64,000 nucleotides of DNA from Hyphomicrobium sp. (GCA_002928735.1 PERL01000002.1:186001-250000); one strand, 5' to 3'. Positions 50,362 to 59,650 are shown, counted from the first letter of the stretch. Notes: a model not told the origin generated them from the sequence alone. A program made the numbers and translations.

Positions 50362-51681
50362 TTAGTTCTCAATTTCGCGCTGTTTCAATTCCCGCTTCTC
50401 AAACGGCTCGTCATCGCGGGGTGCTCGATCATCTTGCTCGGCATTCCAAGCGCGGCACAGTTCGAAAAACTCCGGCTGACGCCAGATGGATGTGATTGGT
50501 CGCTGCCGGATTTCCTTCCACATCAGTCGAGACGTGTCTTTGTCCGCGAGGATGCAGGACATCATTGCGAGACGCTGATGAACAAAATTAATCGGGTAGT
50601 TTGCTGCCATTTCCCGAGCGCCGGCGGCAAAGCGTTCTGGGTTGATTGCCAGCACTTGGAACGCCGGCAGTCCATGGGCCAACAAAACGGACATATATGT
50701 CCGAAGGTACGTCTCGTCTCGACTTCCGTCTGGGGCTCTTTCCGATATAGCCACTGCCAATGCTTCGACGTCGCGCGCGGGATCTTTCGAAGCGATCAAA
50801 ACCGGTGTCGTTGCGCCGGCGAATGCTTCGCCCGGGAACTTCGCTGTAGCCTGCTTCACCAGCGACATGATTTCATCGACGGAAGCGGACTGCATCGCCC
50901 GAATTTCCATCATCACTTCATGCCACTCGGGATTTGTGTCTGCCGCGTGGGGTGCCGCTTCAAGCGCCGCTCTTGCTTTTGCAAGATAGGAACCGTGATC
51001 TGCGTTGTCTGTTATCGTCGATGACAGGATGCTGTTTACGCTGCCTGTCTTCGCGATGTTTGCGTACATCATGGCCCTCATCACCGGAACGATGCTGGAG
51101 CGAGGATGACGCTGTTCCCACTCCGCTAAAGCCTCGAGAACGAAATCAGTATGATGGCGATATTCAAATTCCTGATTGAATTCAGCATCGAATTGCTCAA
51201 AAAAAACCCCAGCCTTGAGCACGCCACTGGCTGTTCGTGCGTTGGTTTTCAGATAGCCGGAAAGTGTTTCTTCAAGCTGGTCTAACTGTTCCGGCCCTCT
51301 GATCGCAACCTGACTAGCCATTGCTTTGATCACGCGGCGCTCAGCTACCTCGTCGCCGGGCGGTATATTGAGAGGGTTGGCCGTTTGCCTGTTGTCCAGT
51401 CCGTCGTAGCGGCTCAGCATTTCGAGGGGGCTTTGTTCCAGGACGTAGTCCTTTTTCGCCTCGGGAGAGGCGGGGGTCTTATCGCGGGGTGTTGACGCGA
51501 CTTGCCCTGCCTCGTCGGCAGCTGTCTCCGGGAGGACGTGCTGCATAGAGGGGTCAGCATTCTCGTCGGCGGCCAGAACTGGTGCTGCCATTAACGCCTG
51601 AGTGACGAGAACCAGTGATAGCGGGATGGCTCGGGCTTTTCGGCCCATTTCGCTCAAATAAAGCGGCATGTTGCTACTCAA
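50362..51681 (-). CDS. Secreted protein of unknown function (DUF4034-like), copy 2
   Basis: The 439-residue protein has a signal peptide (hydrophobic residues 19-36, VLAAD end), then a disordered acidic stretch. A helical repeat region then contains an LAKARAALEAAPHAADTNPE unit. The end TSIWRQPEFFELCRAWN parallels the end of copy 1. It is 3 bases upstream of copy 1 in the same direction, so the two are one transcript. Family and role are unknown. The pair may be a transferred module. Confidence 0.75.
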   Translation of the reverse strand: MSSNMPLYLSEMGRKARAIPLSLVLVTQALMAAPVLAADENADPSMQHVLPETAADEAGQVASTPRDKTPASPEAKKDYVLEQSPLEMLSRYDGLDNRQTANPLNIPPGDEVAERRVIKAMASQVAIRGPEQLDQLEETLSGYLKTNARTASGVLKAGVFFEQFDAEFNQEFEYRHHTDFVLEALAEWEQRHPRSSIVPVMRAMMYANIAKTGSVNSILSSTITDNADHGSYLAKARAALEAAPHAADTNPEWHEVMMEIRAMQSASVDEIMSLVKQATAKFPGEAFAGATTPVLIASKDPARDVEALAVAISERAPDGSRDETYLRTYMSVLLAHGLPAFQVLAINPERFAAGAREMAANYPINFVHQRLAMMSCILADKDTSRLMWKEIRQRPITSIWRQPEFFELCRAWNAEQDDRAPRDDEPFEKRELKQREIEN

Positions 51682-51855
51682 TCACTGCGCAAGATTATGC
51701 GGCCATCCAATCATGAGAAGATCAAAAATATATTGATCTGCGAGCCTGGCATGACCAGCCCGGCAGCCTTCGCGCAGATCTAAGATCAATCGATCGGCGT
51801 TGTTTAATTCGTCGTGAACAGCTGTGTTATTACTGGCCGCACCAAGGGAAGTTCG

Positions 51856-52626
51856 ATGACCGATCTCAGCCGGCGTTTTATTGCGATTGCCTATGGCTTC
51901 GTTTGCCATGCCATCTTCGGGCTGGCGGCGTTGACGATGGTCATTGTCATGGGGTCGGGGATGACGCTCGGCTTTGGGCGGGTGCCGGAGCCGTGGAACT
52001 GGGTGACGAACGTGGCGCTGCTGTTGCAGTTGCCGCTGGGGCATTCGTTCCTTTTGTCGGATCGTGGGCGGCGGATACTCACGTGGTTCGCGCCACGGGC
52101 GATTGCGTCTGATATGGCACCCACGGTGTACGTCATCATCGCTGCGCTGCAGGTGGGGGCGCTGTTTGCGTTGTGGTCGCCGTCGGGCATCGTGTGGTGG
52201 CAGGCGGAGGGGACGCTGTTTTATGTTTTCGTGGCGCTGTTTCTCTCGACGTGGGGGCTCTTGGGGTTGTCCACGTTGAACGCGGGGCTTGAGTTGCAGA
52301 GCGGGTTTAACGGCTGGTCGGCGGTGTTTTTGGGCCGGCGCGTACGCTATCCGGATATGCCGACGACGGGACTCTTCCGGTTCACGCGCAATCCGATCTA
52401 CGTGAGCTTTGCGCTGACGACGTGGACGGTGCCAGTGTGGACGCCGGATCAGTTGCTGGTGGCTGTGGCGCTGACCTCTTATTGCGTGCTGGGTCCGATT
52501 TTGAAGGAAGCGCGGTACCGGCGCATACACGGCGCGCGCTTTGAGGCTTATGCGCAGGACGTTCCCTATTTCGTGCCGCGATTGACGCCGGCGCCGCGTG
52601 CTGACGGCGTTCGCTCCGACGTTTAG
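51856..52626 (+). CDS. Membrane methyltransferase of the isoprenylcysteine/PEMT type
   Basis: The 256-residue integral protein has about six hydrophobic segments. Near the end it has the SAM-binding type block RFTRNPIYVSFAL, followed by EARYRRIHGARFEAYAQDVPYFVP. This pattern is shared by isoprenylcysteine carboxyl- and phospholipid N-methyltransferases and by uncharacterised bacterial members. The substrate is unknown. The start at 51856 has an AAGGGAAG site before it. Its stop overlaps the photolyase gene stop by 4 bases. Confidence 0.8.
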   Translation: MTDLSRRFIAIAYGFVCHAIFGLAALTMVIVMGSGMTLGFGRVPEPWNWVTNVALLLQLPLGHSFLLSDRGRRILTWFAPRAIASDMAPTVYVIIAALQVGALFALWSPSGIVWWQAEGTLFYVFVALFLSTWGLLGLSTLNAGLELQSGFNGWSAVFLGRRVRYPDMPTTGLFRFTRNPIYVSFALTTWTVPVWTPDQLLVAVALTSYCVLGPILKEARYRRIHGARFEAYAQDVPYFVPRLTPAPRADGVRSDV

Positions 52627-54188
52627 AGTTTGAGATCGAGCTGCGTTGAGGGCTGCTTTTTGCGCGGAGATTTTCGCGCGGGCGTTTTTTGCCCGGTCAT
52701 CGGGATACCGCTTTTGCGGCTGCCATGTTTTTCCTGGATGGCATCGGCGGCGGCGTGGAACCGCTGGCCCTGCCGGGCGCCATAGATGCGCGTCTTGGCT
52801 TCTTGCGTGCTCTCTTTGAGATCGACGATGGGGGCAGGATAGGTGCGGCCGAGAATTCGCGGCGCGTCTTCCCAGAGCCAGGGTTCGTGGATGAAGCCAT
52901 CGGGGACAGCGGCGAGTTCGGGAACCCAGCGGCGCACGAAGATGCCGCCAGGGTCCTGGTCGTGGCCCTGCTTGACGACGTTATAGATGCGGATCGTGTT
53001 GATGCCCGTGGTGCCGGACTGCATTTGCACCTGGCTCCAGTGGATGCCGGGTTCGTAGTCGGTGAACATGCGGGCGAGGTGGAGGCCGGTGTCGCGCCAG
53101 GGGAGCCACAGGTTGTAGGAGGCGAACGACATGACCATCGCGCGCATGCGGAAATTGAGCCAGCCGGTGGCGCGGAGCGAGCGCATGCAGGCGTCGAGGA
53201 AGGGATAGCCGGTTGCGCCGTTGGCCCAGGCTGTGAGGCGGACGGGATCGGCCGGGCCGGGACGCAGGCCGCGCAGGGCGGGATGGAATTCGCGGACTTC
53301 GATGGCGGGTTCGGTTTCCAGCTTCTGGATGAAGTGGCAGTGCCAGTGAAGGCGGCCGGAGAAGGAGACGAGGGCTGCGCGCATGTCGGAGGCTTCGCGG
53401 CCGGGCTCGCCTTTCAATTCGCGCATGCGGGCCCAGGTGAGTTGCGTCGTCTCGCGCATGGAGAGTGTGCCAAAGGCGAGGTGGGGCGAGAGGCGCGAGC
53501 AGGCGCCGGCACCTTCGAGCGGGGTCGACATGGCACGGCGATAGGTGCGGCCGCGGCCGTTGAGGAAGGAATGGAGCAGATCGAGGCCGTGTGACCGGCC
53601 GCCGGGTTGGGGGTCGATGCAGCCGTCATCCGCGAGGCCAAGTTCATCCGCGGTCGGGAGCGGTTCAGAAACGATCGAGTCGAATGGCGGCAGCGCGCGT
53701 GGCGGATCGACGATGGGTGCGGCCATCATGCGGTCCCAGCGCGCGGCCCAGCCGTCGCGGGATGCAATGCGGCGTTCGACGCCGTGTTGGCGGCGCTCCT
53801 GCCAGGGGATGCCGTGCGATCTTGCCCAGGCGGCGACTGCTTTGTCGCGCGCGAAGGTCCAGCCGTTGCCCGTTTCTTCGTGGGACCAGAGCGCCGCAAT
53901 ACCTTGTGTGTGGCGGATGTCCTCGAGCACCTCCACGGCGTTGCCCGTGCGGATGATCAGCGGCTGGCCGAGGTGGGCGAGCGCGGTGTCGAGTTCGGCC
54001 AGGCTCTGGCGCATGAATTCGAACTGGCGGCGTGAGGCATCGGGCTGTTGCCAGAGCCCCGGCTCGACGATGTAGAGCGGGAGGACGCGGCCAAGGCCGG
54101 CGGCTTGGCTCAATGGCGCATGATCTTGAATGCGCAGATCGCGCTTGAACCATACGACGTTGAGCGGGTGACGAGCCTCCGTCATCAC
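52623..54188 (-). CDS. phr: Deoxyribodipyrimidine photolyase/cryptochrome family protein, divergent
   Basis: The 521-residue flavoprotein has an N-terminal DNA photolyase domain (VVWFKRDLRIQDHAPL) and a C-terminal FAD-binding domain. That domain shows TPLEGAGACSRLSPHLAFG, GRLHWHCHFIQKLE and TIRIYNVVKQGHDQDPGG. In classical photolyases a GGWQW segment sits near the flavin. Here the aligned residues read SQVQM (385-389), so the inner tryptophan is Val387 by hand alignment, and the usual Asn contacting flavin N5 is His383. It may repair DNA by another electron route or serve as a photoreceptor. A basic Lys-rich tail closes it. Confidence 0.85.
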   Translation of the reverse strand: MMTEARHPLNVVWFKRDLRIQDHAPLSQAAGLGRVLPLYIVEPGLWQQPDASRRQFEFMRQSLAELDTALAHLGQPLIIRTGNAVEVLEDIRHTQGIAALWSHEETGNGWTFARDKAVAAWARSHGIPWQERRQHGVERRIASRDGWAARWDRMMAAPIVDPPRALPPFDSIVSEPLPTADELGLADDGCIDPQPGGRSHGLDLLHSFLNGRGRTYRRAMSTPLEGAGACSRLSPHLAFGTLSMRETTQLTWARMRELKGEPGREASDMRAALVSFSGRLHWHCHFIQKLETEPAIEVREFHPALRGLRPGPADPVRLTAWANGATGYPFLDACMRSLRATGWLNFRMRAMVMSFASYNLWLPWRDTGLHLARMFTDYEPGIHWSQVQMQSGTTGINTIRIYNVVKQGHDQDPGGIFVRRWVPELAAVPDGFIHEPWLWEDAPRILGRTYPAPIVDLKESTQEAKTRIYGARQGQRFHAAADAIQEKHGSRKSGIPMTGQKTPARKSPRKKQPSTQLDLKL

Positions 54189-54190
54189 CC

Positions 54191-54649
54191 TTAGGCCACG
54201 CCACTCAGGCTCGCCACGGACGCGATGCCCAGGCAGAGGATGACGGCTGTGCTCAGCTGGACCCGCAGCGCGCCGTACCAGATGGGGCCAATGCCGGCGT
54301 GGATGCGCGCGCGGTCGTAGGTGAGCAGGATCAGAAAGCCGGCCGTTAGAATGATGAGCGCCGCGAACACGCTGACGAACGAGGCGCCGAAGGCGATGAG
54401 TGCCGGGACGACGCTCGCGGCAAAGCCAGCGGCGCTGTTTCCTTCGGGCCGGGACATTTCAAGGCCCCACTGCACGCCGCCCATAAAGCTCAGGATGATC
54501 ATTCCGTACGTCACAAGAGCTTGCAAAACGCGGGATTGATCAACGCCGGACCACGCGTCGCCACCTGTGAGCGTCGATACAGACAGGGCCGCGAACGGTA
54601 TGACGCCCGCCCAACCCAGCCAGAACGCAGGTCTTGGAATGTCGTTCAT
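54191..54649 (-). CDS. DUF3429 family membrane protein
   Basis: The 152-residue membrane protein has four to five hydrophobic segments. The opening RPAFWLGWAGVIPFA and the middle GMIILSFMGGVQWGLEM are the DUF3429 hallmark. The function is unknown. The start at 54649 is preferred over the upstream ATG at 54676. It lies 2 bases upstream of the photolyase gene on the same strand. Confidence 0.85.
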   Translation of the reverse strand: MNDIPRPAFWLGWAGVIPFAALSVSTLTGGDAWSGVDQSRVLQALVTYGMIILSFMGGVQWGLEMSRPEGNSAAGFAASVVPALIAFGASFVSVFAALIILTAGFLILLTYDRARIHAGIGPIWYGALRVQLSTAVILCLGIASVASLSGVA

Positions 54650-54725
54650 GCCTCTCCGCCCGAATTGACGTCTCACACGTTCAAAACGGTGACGGCGACT
54701 TTGCGGATCAGCTTTTCACACGACG

Positions 54726-55370
54726 TCAGGTGAGCCGTGCGCCCGAGGGGACGGGCGTGGGCGGCGTGACGCCCATGGAGACGTAGACGCTCATGAGTTC
54801 GTCGACGCCGCCTTCGGCGGGGCGGAGCCAGGATTGGGGGACGTAGATCAGCGCGCCGCCGACGGGCACGGGGGCGGAGGGAATGAGGATGCCGACGTAG
54901 TCGTGGGCGCCAATCGCGACGGGTTTTGGCGACGGCAACAGGGCGAGGACCGCTGCGCCGGGTTCGCCGCCAAAGAAGCACCAGACGGGCGTCATGCTTT
55001 TCAGGTCACTGCCATTCTTGGTGTCGACGATGGAGGTGAAACGCTTCGATAGATCGTAGACGCTGCCAATGACGGGGATGCGCGTGACGGCGCGGTCCAT
55101 GACATCGGACACCATGTCGCCGATGCGGCTTTCGAACAGAAGGCCCAAAACGTAAATCGCGACCAACAGGGCGAGTAGGCCGATGACGTAGGGGGCGAAG
55201 GATTGGGCGCCGACACCGATCCCGAGAGAGACAAGGATGCGGCCAAACGAACTGGTGGGACCGACGTAATCGTTCAAAATTGAGACGACCCAGCCTGTGA
55301 CGGCGACTGTCAGGATTAGTGGCAAAAGTGCCAAGAGGCCTGCCAGAAATACCCGCGTGATCCGGCCCAT
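54726..55370 (-). CDS. DUF502 family membrane protein
   Basis: The 214-residue protein has two N-terminal membrane helices (about 6-31 and 60-79) and a soluble domain. That domain has IPVIGSVYDLSKRFTSIVD and a C-terminal VPVGGALIYVPQSWL segment, the layout of DUF502. The function is unknown. It lies 77 bases upstream of the DUF3429 gene and points the same way. Confidence 0.85.
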   Translation of the reverse strand: MGRITRVFLAGLLALLPLILTVAVTGWVVSILNDYVGPTSSFGRILVSLGIGVGAQSFAPYVIGLLALLVAIYVLGLLFESRIGDMVSDVMDRAVTRIPVIGSVYDLSKRFTSIVDTKNGSDLKSMTPVWCFFGGEPGAAVLALLPSPKPVAIGAHDYVGILIPSAPVPVGGALIYVPQSWLRPAEGGVDELMSVYVSMGVTPPTPVPSGARLT

Positions 55371-55626
55371 GTCGTGTCTCCCCCTATGCGCGCACAGCGC
55401 GAATCTACTGTGTCAGAGCATAGTCGGCTCAGCGGCGGCCGCCACCTGGCGCTTCCCGGGACCCGTTGAACAGCCATCAGCCCACTGACGGACTACGTAA
55501 CACTACGTGTTTGCGCGTTTTCGGAGGGTTGCAAAGGTAAACTGGCCCCGTCTGTGCGAAGACGCGGGGACAGCAAACCGAATGAAGCGTGCGGGACGCA
55601 TTTTTATTTTGTTGATCAGGCCGATT

Positions 55627-56472
55627 ATGACCGACGACGACGAAGCGCTGGCAACGGCGCTTTTGATCGAAGGGTTTCCAGCAAAGCCGGCTGACATATG
55701 GGCCGCGTTTTTTAGACGGCTGCGCATTTTGGGGACCAATGGCCCGGCGGACGTGCCGTTCGGTTACTTAATGGACACTGCCGGCATCACCACCGGCGTG
55801 ATGATGACGCCAGCGACCCTGCGCGACCGGCCGGACGGTTCGAAGGGGACGGTGATTAATTTATCGAGCTGGTACGTGCAGCCGCCGGAGCGCTGGAGGG
55901 CGGGCCGGATGTTGCAGGCCGTTCTGAAAAAGCACGATGCGATGTTTACCGATCTGACGCCGACCGACGAGGTTCGCGCCATGCTGCCCGCTTTCGGCTT
56001 CGAGGCGATTAATGCAGGCGTCGTGGTTTCGCTGCTACCAGTGGCCGCGGTCTTGCCGGCGGGTGGGGCCCGTGTGCGCTCCATGCTTCCTGGCGACGCC
56101 GCGCTGCCTGATGCGACACGAACTATCCTGGAGGCCCATGTAAGGGCGGGCTGTCTGGCTTTTGTTCTGGAGGGCGATGGACCGGCCATGCCGCTCCTAT
56201 TTCGCAAGCGAACCTTAAAAGGCGTTCCCGCCGCCAAGCTGATTTACTGTCCCGACTTGGCGCGCTTTCAGGCCGCTTTGCCGGCGGTTGCGCGGGGGCT
56301 GATGACAAGCGGCGTGGGGGTTTTGATCAGCGACGATACGTCGGCTCCCTTGCGGACGGGGCAATTGAAGCGTTCACGCGGCTTGAAGTTTGTCCGGTCC
56401 GGCGCGGGATTTGCACCGGTGCCTAATGTGACCGACCACACGGCGTCTGAATTGGCCCTTCTCGACCTCTAA
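55627..56472 (+). CDS. Unknown protein at the head of the carrier-protein operon
   Basis: The 281-residue soluble protein has no signal. A DRPDGSKGTVINLSSWYVQP region and EVRAMLPAFGFEAINAGVVV precede an AHVRAGCLAFVLEGDGPAMP segment. Two similar alpha/beta halves recall a duplicated GNAT acyltransferase, but no family is certain. The start at 55627 is chosen because a stop-free extension back to 55507 lacks support. It is 24 bases before the acyl carrier protein gene, so it probably acts on the carrier-bound product. Confidence 0.6.
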   Translation: MTDDDEALATALLIEGFPAKPADIWAAFFRRLRILGTNGPADVPFGYLMDTAGITTGVMMTPATLRDRPDGSKGTVINLSSWYVQPPERWRAGRMLQAVLKKHDAMFTDLTPTDEVRAMLPAFGFEAINAGVVVSLLPVAAVLPAGGARVRSMLPGDAALPDATRTILEAHVRAGCLAFVLEGDGPAMPLLFRKRTLKGVPAAKLIYCPDLARFQAALPAVARGLMTSGVGVLISDDTSAPLRTGQLKRSRGLKFVRSGAGFAPVPNVTDHTASELALLDL

Positions 56473-56496
56473 CCGATCTGATGGACCTCATTTCCC

Positions 56497-56775
56497 ATGC
56501 CCAACCTCGCCACTGCTGAAACCTCCGCGGTTTTGGCTTCAATGGAGGCCTTTTTCGCCCAGGCTTCGCCCGGCGCGCTGACCGAGCCGTTTGGCGCGCA
56601 GACGGCGCTGCTCAGCTCCGGGCTGCTCGACAGCCTGTCGATGCTGCAGCTGACGACGCATCTCTCGGATACCTTCGGGATCGAATTCGAGGATGAAGAT
56701 TTCACGATGGAGAACTTCGCGACGGCCGGCCAGATTGCGGACCTCGTTGCCGCGAAGCTGACGCGGAGTGGCTGA
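56497..56775 (+). CDS. Acyl carrier protein
   Basis: The 92-residue carrier protein has the phosphopantetheine site GLLDSL (Asp45-Ser46) followed by a helix ending IEFEDEDFTMENFATAGQ, acidic as carriers are. The serine is the attachment point for the prosthetic arm. It overlaps the ligase start by one base (TGATG). It is distinct from the fatty-acid ACP in context, and likely holds an amino acid or acyl group activated by the next gene. Confidence 0.9.
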   Translation: MPNLATAETSAVLASMEAFFAQASPGALTEPFGAQTALLSSGLLDSLSMLQLTTHLSDTFGIEFEDEDFTMENFATAGQIADLVAAKLTRSG

Positions 56776-58304
56776 TGGCCCCGGTTCTGCTGCATGATCT
56801 CTTAACGGAATCGGTGGGGCGCGCCGCTGACAGAACGGCCATCGTGGACGGCGAACGGTCCTTTACTTATGGCGACCTCGATCGCGCGAGCGCGCAGATC
56901 GCAGCCGCCATTGCGCATGACGGTGCCCAGCGCGGCGACCGGATTGGTATTCTGTTGCCGAAGTCATTTCACGAGTGCGCGGCGATCTTCGCGGTGAGCC
57001 GGGCTGGCGGCGTTTTTATTCCGATTAACCCGGTTCTGAAGCCGCAGCAGATCGCGCATATCCTGAAGGATAGCGAGGCGCGGTGCCTGGTGACGAGTTC
57101 GGCGGAGGCGCGCAAACTGATCGATGGCGCCGGACCTCTGCCGGGTTTGCAGATCATCACCGTCGACGATCTTGGGGAGGGAATGCCCGCTGCCGCACCC
57201 GCGGCCGGAATTGGCGAGGATCTCGCGGCCATCCTCTACACGTCAGGTTCGACGGGGACGCCGAAGGGCGTGATGCTCTCGCATCGCAATCTGCTCGCCG
57301 GGACGCGCATCGTGCGCACCTATCTTGGCATCGGCTCGGAGGATCGCATCTTGTCGATCCTGCCGTTCAGCTTTGATTACGGACTCAATCAGTTGCTGAC
57401 GGTGGTGGAGCAGGGCGCGACGATCGTGCTGGGATCGTTTCAACTCGGTGATCAGATCGTATCGGCGCTGGCCAAGCACCGCATCACGGGGCTCGCCGGT
57501 GTGCCGACCATCTGGGCGATTTTGACGAAGGCTGCTCCGGCCTTGCAGAAAACGCCGTTGCCGCATCTGCGCTACATCACCAACTCGGGCGGTGCAGTGC
57601 CGGAGGCGACCGTGAAGCGGTTAGCCGCCATTCTTCCCTCGACGCAGATCTTTCTCATGTATGGGCTCACGGAAGCGTTCCGGTCGACCTTTCTGCCGCC
57701 GGATGAGGTGGTGCGGCGGCCGACCTCGATCGGCAAGGCCATTCCGGAGAGTGAGGTGTTTCCCGTGACAGCCGATGGACGGCGCGCGAAGCCGGGCGAA
57801 CCCGGCATTCTCGTCCATCGCGGACCGACGGTGTCGCTTGGGTACTGGCGGAGGCCGGAGGATACAGCGCGCGTTTTGAAGCCGAACCCGCTGCGCGCCG
57901 CGCACGAGGGGGCTGATGTGGTGTGCTACTCGGGCGATCTCGTCGTGGAAGATGAGGACGGCTTTTTGTATTTCGTCGGACGGCAGGACGCGATGATCAA
58001 GTCGGCCGGATACCGGATCAGCCCGACGGAAGTGGAAGACGTTCTCATGAGCACGGGTGCGTTCCGGCAGGTCGCCGTGATCGGTCTCCCCGACGAGTGG
58101 GTGGGTCAGAAGGTGTGCGCGGTCGGCGTGGCGCTTAATGGTGCGGTTGATACGGGCGCGGTGCTGAAGCAGGCAGCGGCGACGCTCCCGGGGCACATGG
58201 TGCCGGCGCGGATCGACGTCGTCGAGGCATTGCCGCAAACGCCTAACGGCAAGGTGGATTACAAGGCGCTCGTTGCCGAGCGCGCATTGGCGAGGGCGAC
58301 ATGA
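56775..58304 (+). CDS. AMP-forming acyl-CoA/acyl-ACP ligase, exosortase-A-associated type
   Basis: The 509-residue adenylate-forming enzyme has the P-loop YTSGSTGTPKG (155-165), then MYGLTEAFRSTFLPPDE, SGDLVVEDEDGFLYFVGR and the C-terminal catalytic Lys493 (PNGK). The overall sequence resembles the acyl-CoA ligase family found beside exosortase A, recalled as TIGR03098. No exosortase lies near. It overlaps the ACP and decarboxylase genes by 1 and 4 bases, so the three are co-translated. It probably charges the carrier protein; the substrate is unknown. Confidence 0.88.
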   Translation: MAPVLLHDLLTESVGRAADRTAIVDGERSFTYGDLDRASAQIAAAIAHDGAQRGDRIGILLPKSFHECAAIFAVSRAGGVFIPINPVLKPQQIAHILKDSEARCLVTSSAEARKLIDGAGPLPGLQIITVDDLGEGMPAAAPAAGIGEDLAAILYTSGSTGTPKGVMLSHRNLLAGTRIVRTYLGIGSEDRILSILPFSFDYGLNQLLTVVEQGATIVLGSFQLGDQIVSALAKHRITGLAGVPTIWAILTKAAPALQKTPLPHLRYITNSGGAVPEATVKRLAAILPSTQIFLMYGLTEAFRSTFLPPDEVVRRPTSIGKAIPESEVFPVTADGRRAKPGEPGILVHRGPTVSLGYWRRPEDTARVLKPNPLRAAHEGADVVCYSGDLVVEDEDGFLYFVGRQDAMIKSAGYRISPTEVEDVLMSTGAFRQVAVIGLPDEWVGQKVCAVGVALNGAVDTGAVLKQAAATLPGHMVPARIDVVEALPQTPNGKVDYKALVAERALARAT

Positions 58305-59650
58305 GCGTGGTGCCGTTTGCCAGCCGAAGCGACAGTGGATCACCAGCTTTGGCCGAATCCTTGATTGTGGAGAATTTCGGCTCGCGGGATGGCGTGCTCA
58401 CCGTCGGTGGGATTGCTGTGACAGACCTGACGGCGGCATATGGGTCGCCGCTGTATGTCTATGATGGCGATGTGATCGTGCGGCGCTATCAGGCGTTGGC
58501 TGAGTCACTCGCCGGCTTTGCGGATGTCTATTACTCGATCAAGGCCAATCCGCATCCGGCCGTGGCGCGGCTGTTGGTCGACGAGGGGGCGGGGCTGGAG
58601 ATCGCGTCGGGGGCGGAGTTGCTTCTGGCCGAGGCGGCGGGCGCTCAGCCGGCCAAGATTCTGTTTGCCGGTCCAGGCAAGGGTGAGCGGGAACTTGACC
58701 TCGCTATCGCGCATGGCATCGGGGAAATCCATCTGGAGAGCTTCGAAGAGATTGAGATGGTCGCGGCGCTCGCGGCTGCGCAGGGCAAGATCGCCAACGT
58801 TGCGATCCGCATCAATCCTTCGGCGGCGGCGCAAGGCGGGGCGATGCGCATGGGCGGCAAGCCTGCCGCATTCGGTTTCGACGAAGAGATCATCGACGAC
58901 GTGCTGGCGGCAATCGCGGCCAAGCCGTCGCTGCATCTGTCGGGCGTGCATCTGTTCGCTGGGACGCAGATCCTCGACGCGGACGTGCTGCTCTATCAGT
59001 GGAATTATGGGCTTGGGCTCGCCGCGGAGGTGGGCCGCAGGACCGGCAGTCCCGTGGCGCGGATCGATCTCGGCGGTGGGCTCGGCATTCCCTATCACGA
59101 CGGCGATAAGACGCTTGATCTCACGGCGGTGGCGGCGGGCGCGCGGCGGCTCGACCAAGAGCGGCGGACCGATCCGTGGCTGGCGGGCGCACAGGTCCTG
59201 ATCGAGCCGGGGCGTTATCTGACCGGGCCGGCGGGCGTCTATCTCTCAAAGGTGCGGGCGGTGAAGACGTCGCGCGGGCAACGGTTCGTGATCGGCGACG
59301 GGGGCATGCACCATCATCTGGCGGCGTCGGGTAATCTCGGTCAGGTGATCAAGCGGGATTATCCGATCGTGGCGGCGACGCAGGTTTCGGATCGTTTGTG
59401 CGCACCGGCGACTGTTGTGGGGCCACTCTGCACGCCACTCGACACCTTGGGCCGGCAGGCGGCGTTGCCGGATGTGACGGCCGGCGATGTGGTCGCGATC
59501 CTCCAGTCGGGCGCCTATGGGCTGTCGGCAAGCCCTGTTGGGTTCCTGTCGCATCCGATGCCGGCCGAGGTGCTCGTGCGCGCGGGCGAGGCCCGCCTGA
59601 TCCGGCCAGCGGGTGATTTCGGCGCGCCGCTGGTCAATCCCCTGCGCTAG
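58301..59650 (+). CDS. PLP-dependent decarboxylase, fold type III, exosortase-A-associated type
   Basis: The 449-residue alanine-racemase-fold enzyme has the PLP lysine in YYSIKANPHP (Lys81), the phosphate loop GGGLGIPY, the HLFAGTQ segment and a GPLCTPLD loop with the active cysteine. It belongs with the diaminopimelate/ornithine decarboxylases and most resembles the exosortase-A-associated group (recalled as TIGR03099). It could decarboxylate an amino acid tethered to the carrier protein, releasing or forming an amine. The start overlaps the ligase stop by 4 bases. Confidence 0.88.
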   Translation: MSVVPFASRSDSGSPALAESLIVENFGSRDGVLTVGGIAVTDLTAAYGSPLYVYDGDVIVRRYQALAESLAGFADVYYSIKANPHPAVARLLVDEGAGLEIASGAELLLAEAAGAQPAKILFAGPGKGERELDLAIAHGIGEIHLESFEEIEMVAALAAAQGKIANVAIRINPSAAAQGGAMRMGGKPAAFGFDEEIIDDVLAAIAAKPSLHLSGVHLFAGTQILDADVLLYQWNYGLGLAAEVGRRTGSPVARIDLGGGLGIPYHDGDKTLDLTAVAAGARRLDQERRTDPWLAGAQVLIEPGRYLTGPAGVYLSKVRAVKTSRGQRFVIGDGGMHHHLAASGNLGQVIKRDYPIVAATQVSDRLCAPATVVGPLCTPLDTLGRQAALPDVTAGDVVAILQSGAYGLSASPVGFLSHPMPAEVLVRAGEARLIRPAGDFGAPLVNPLR

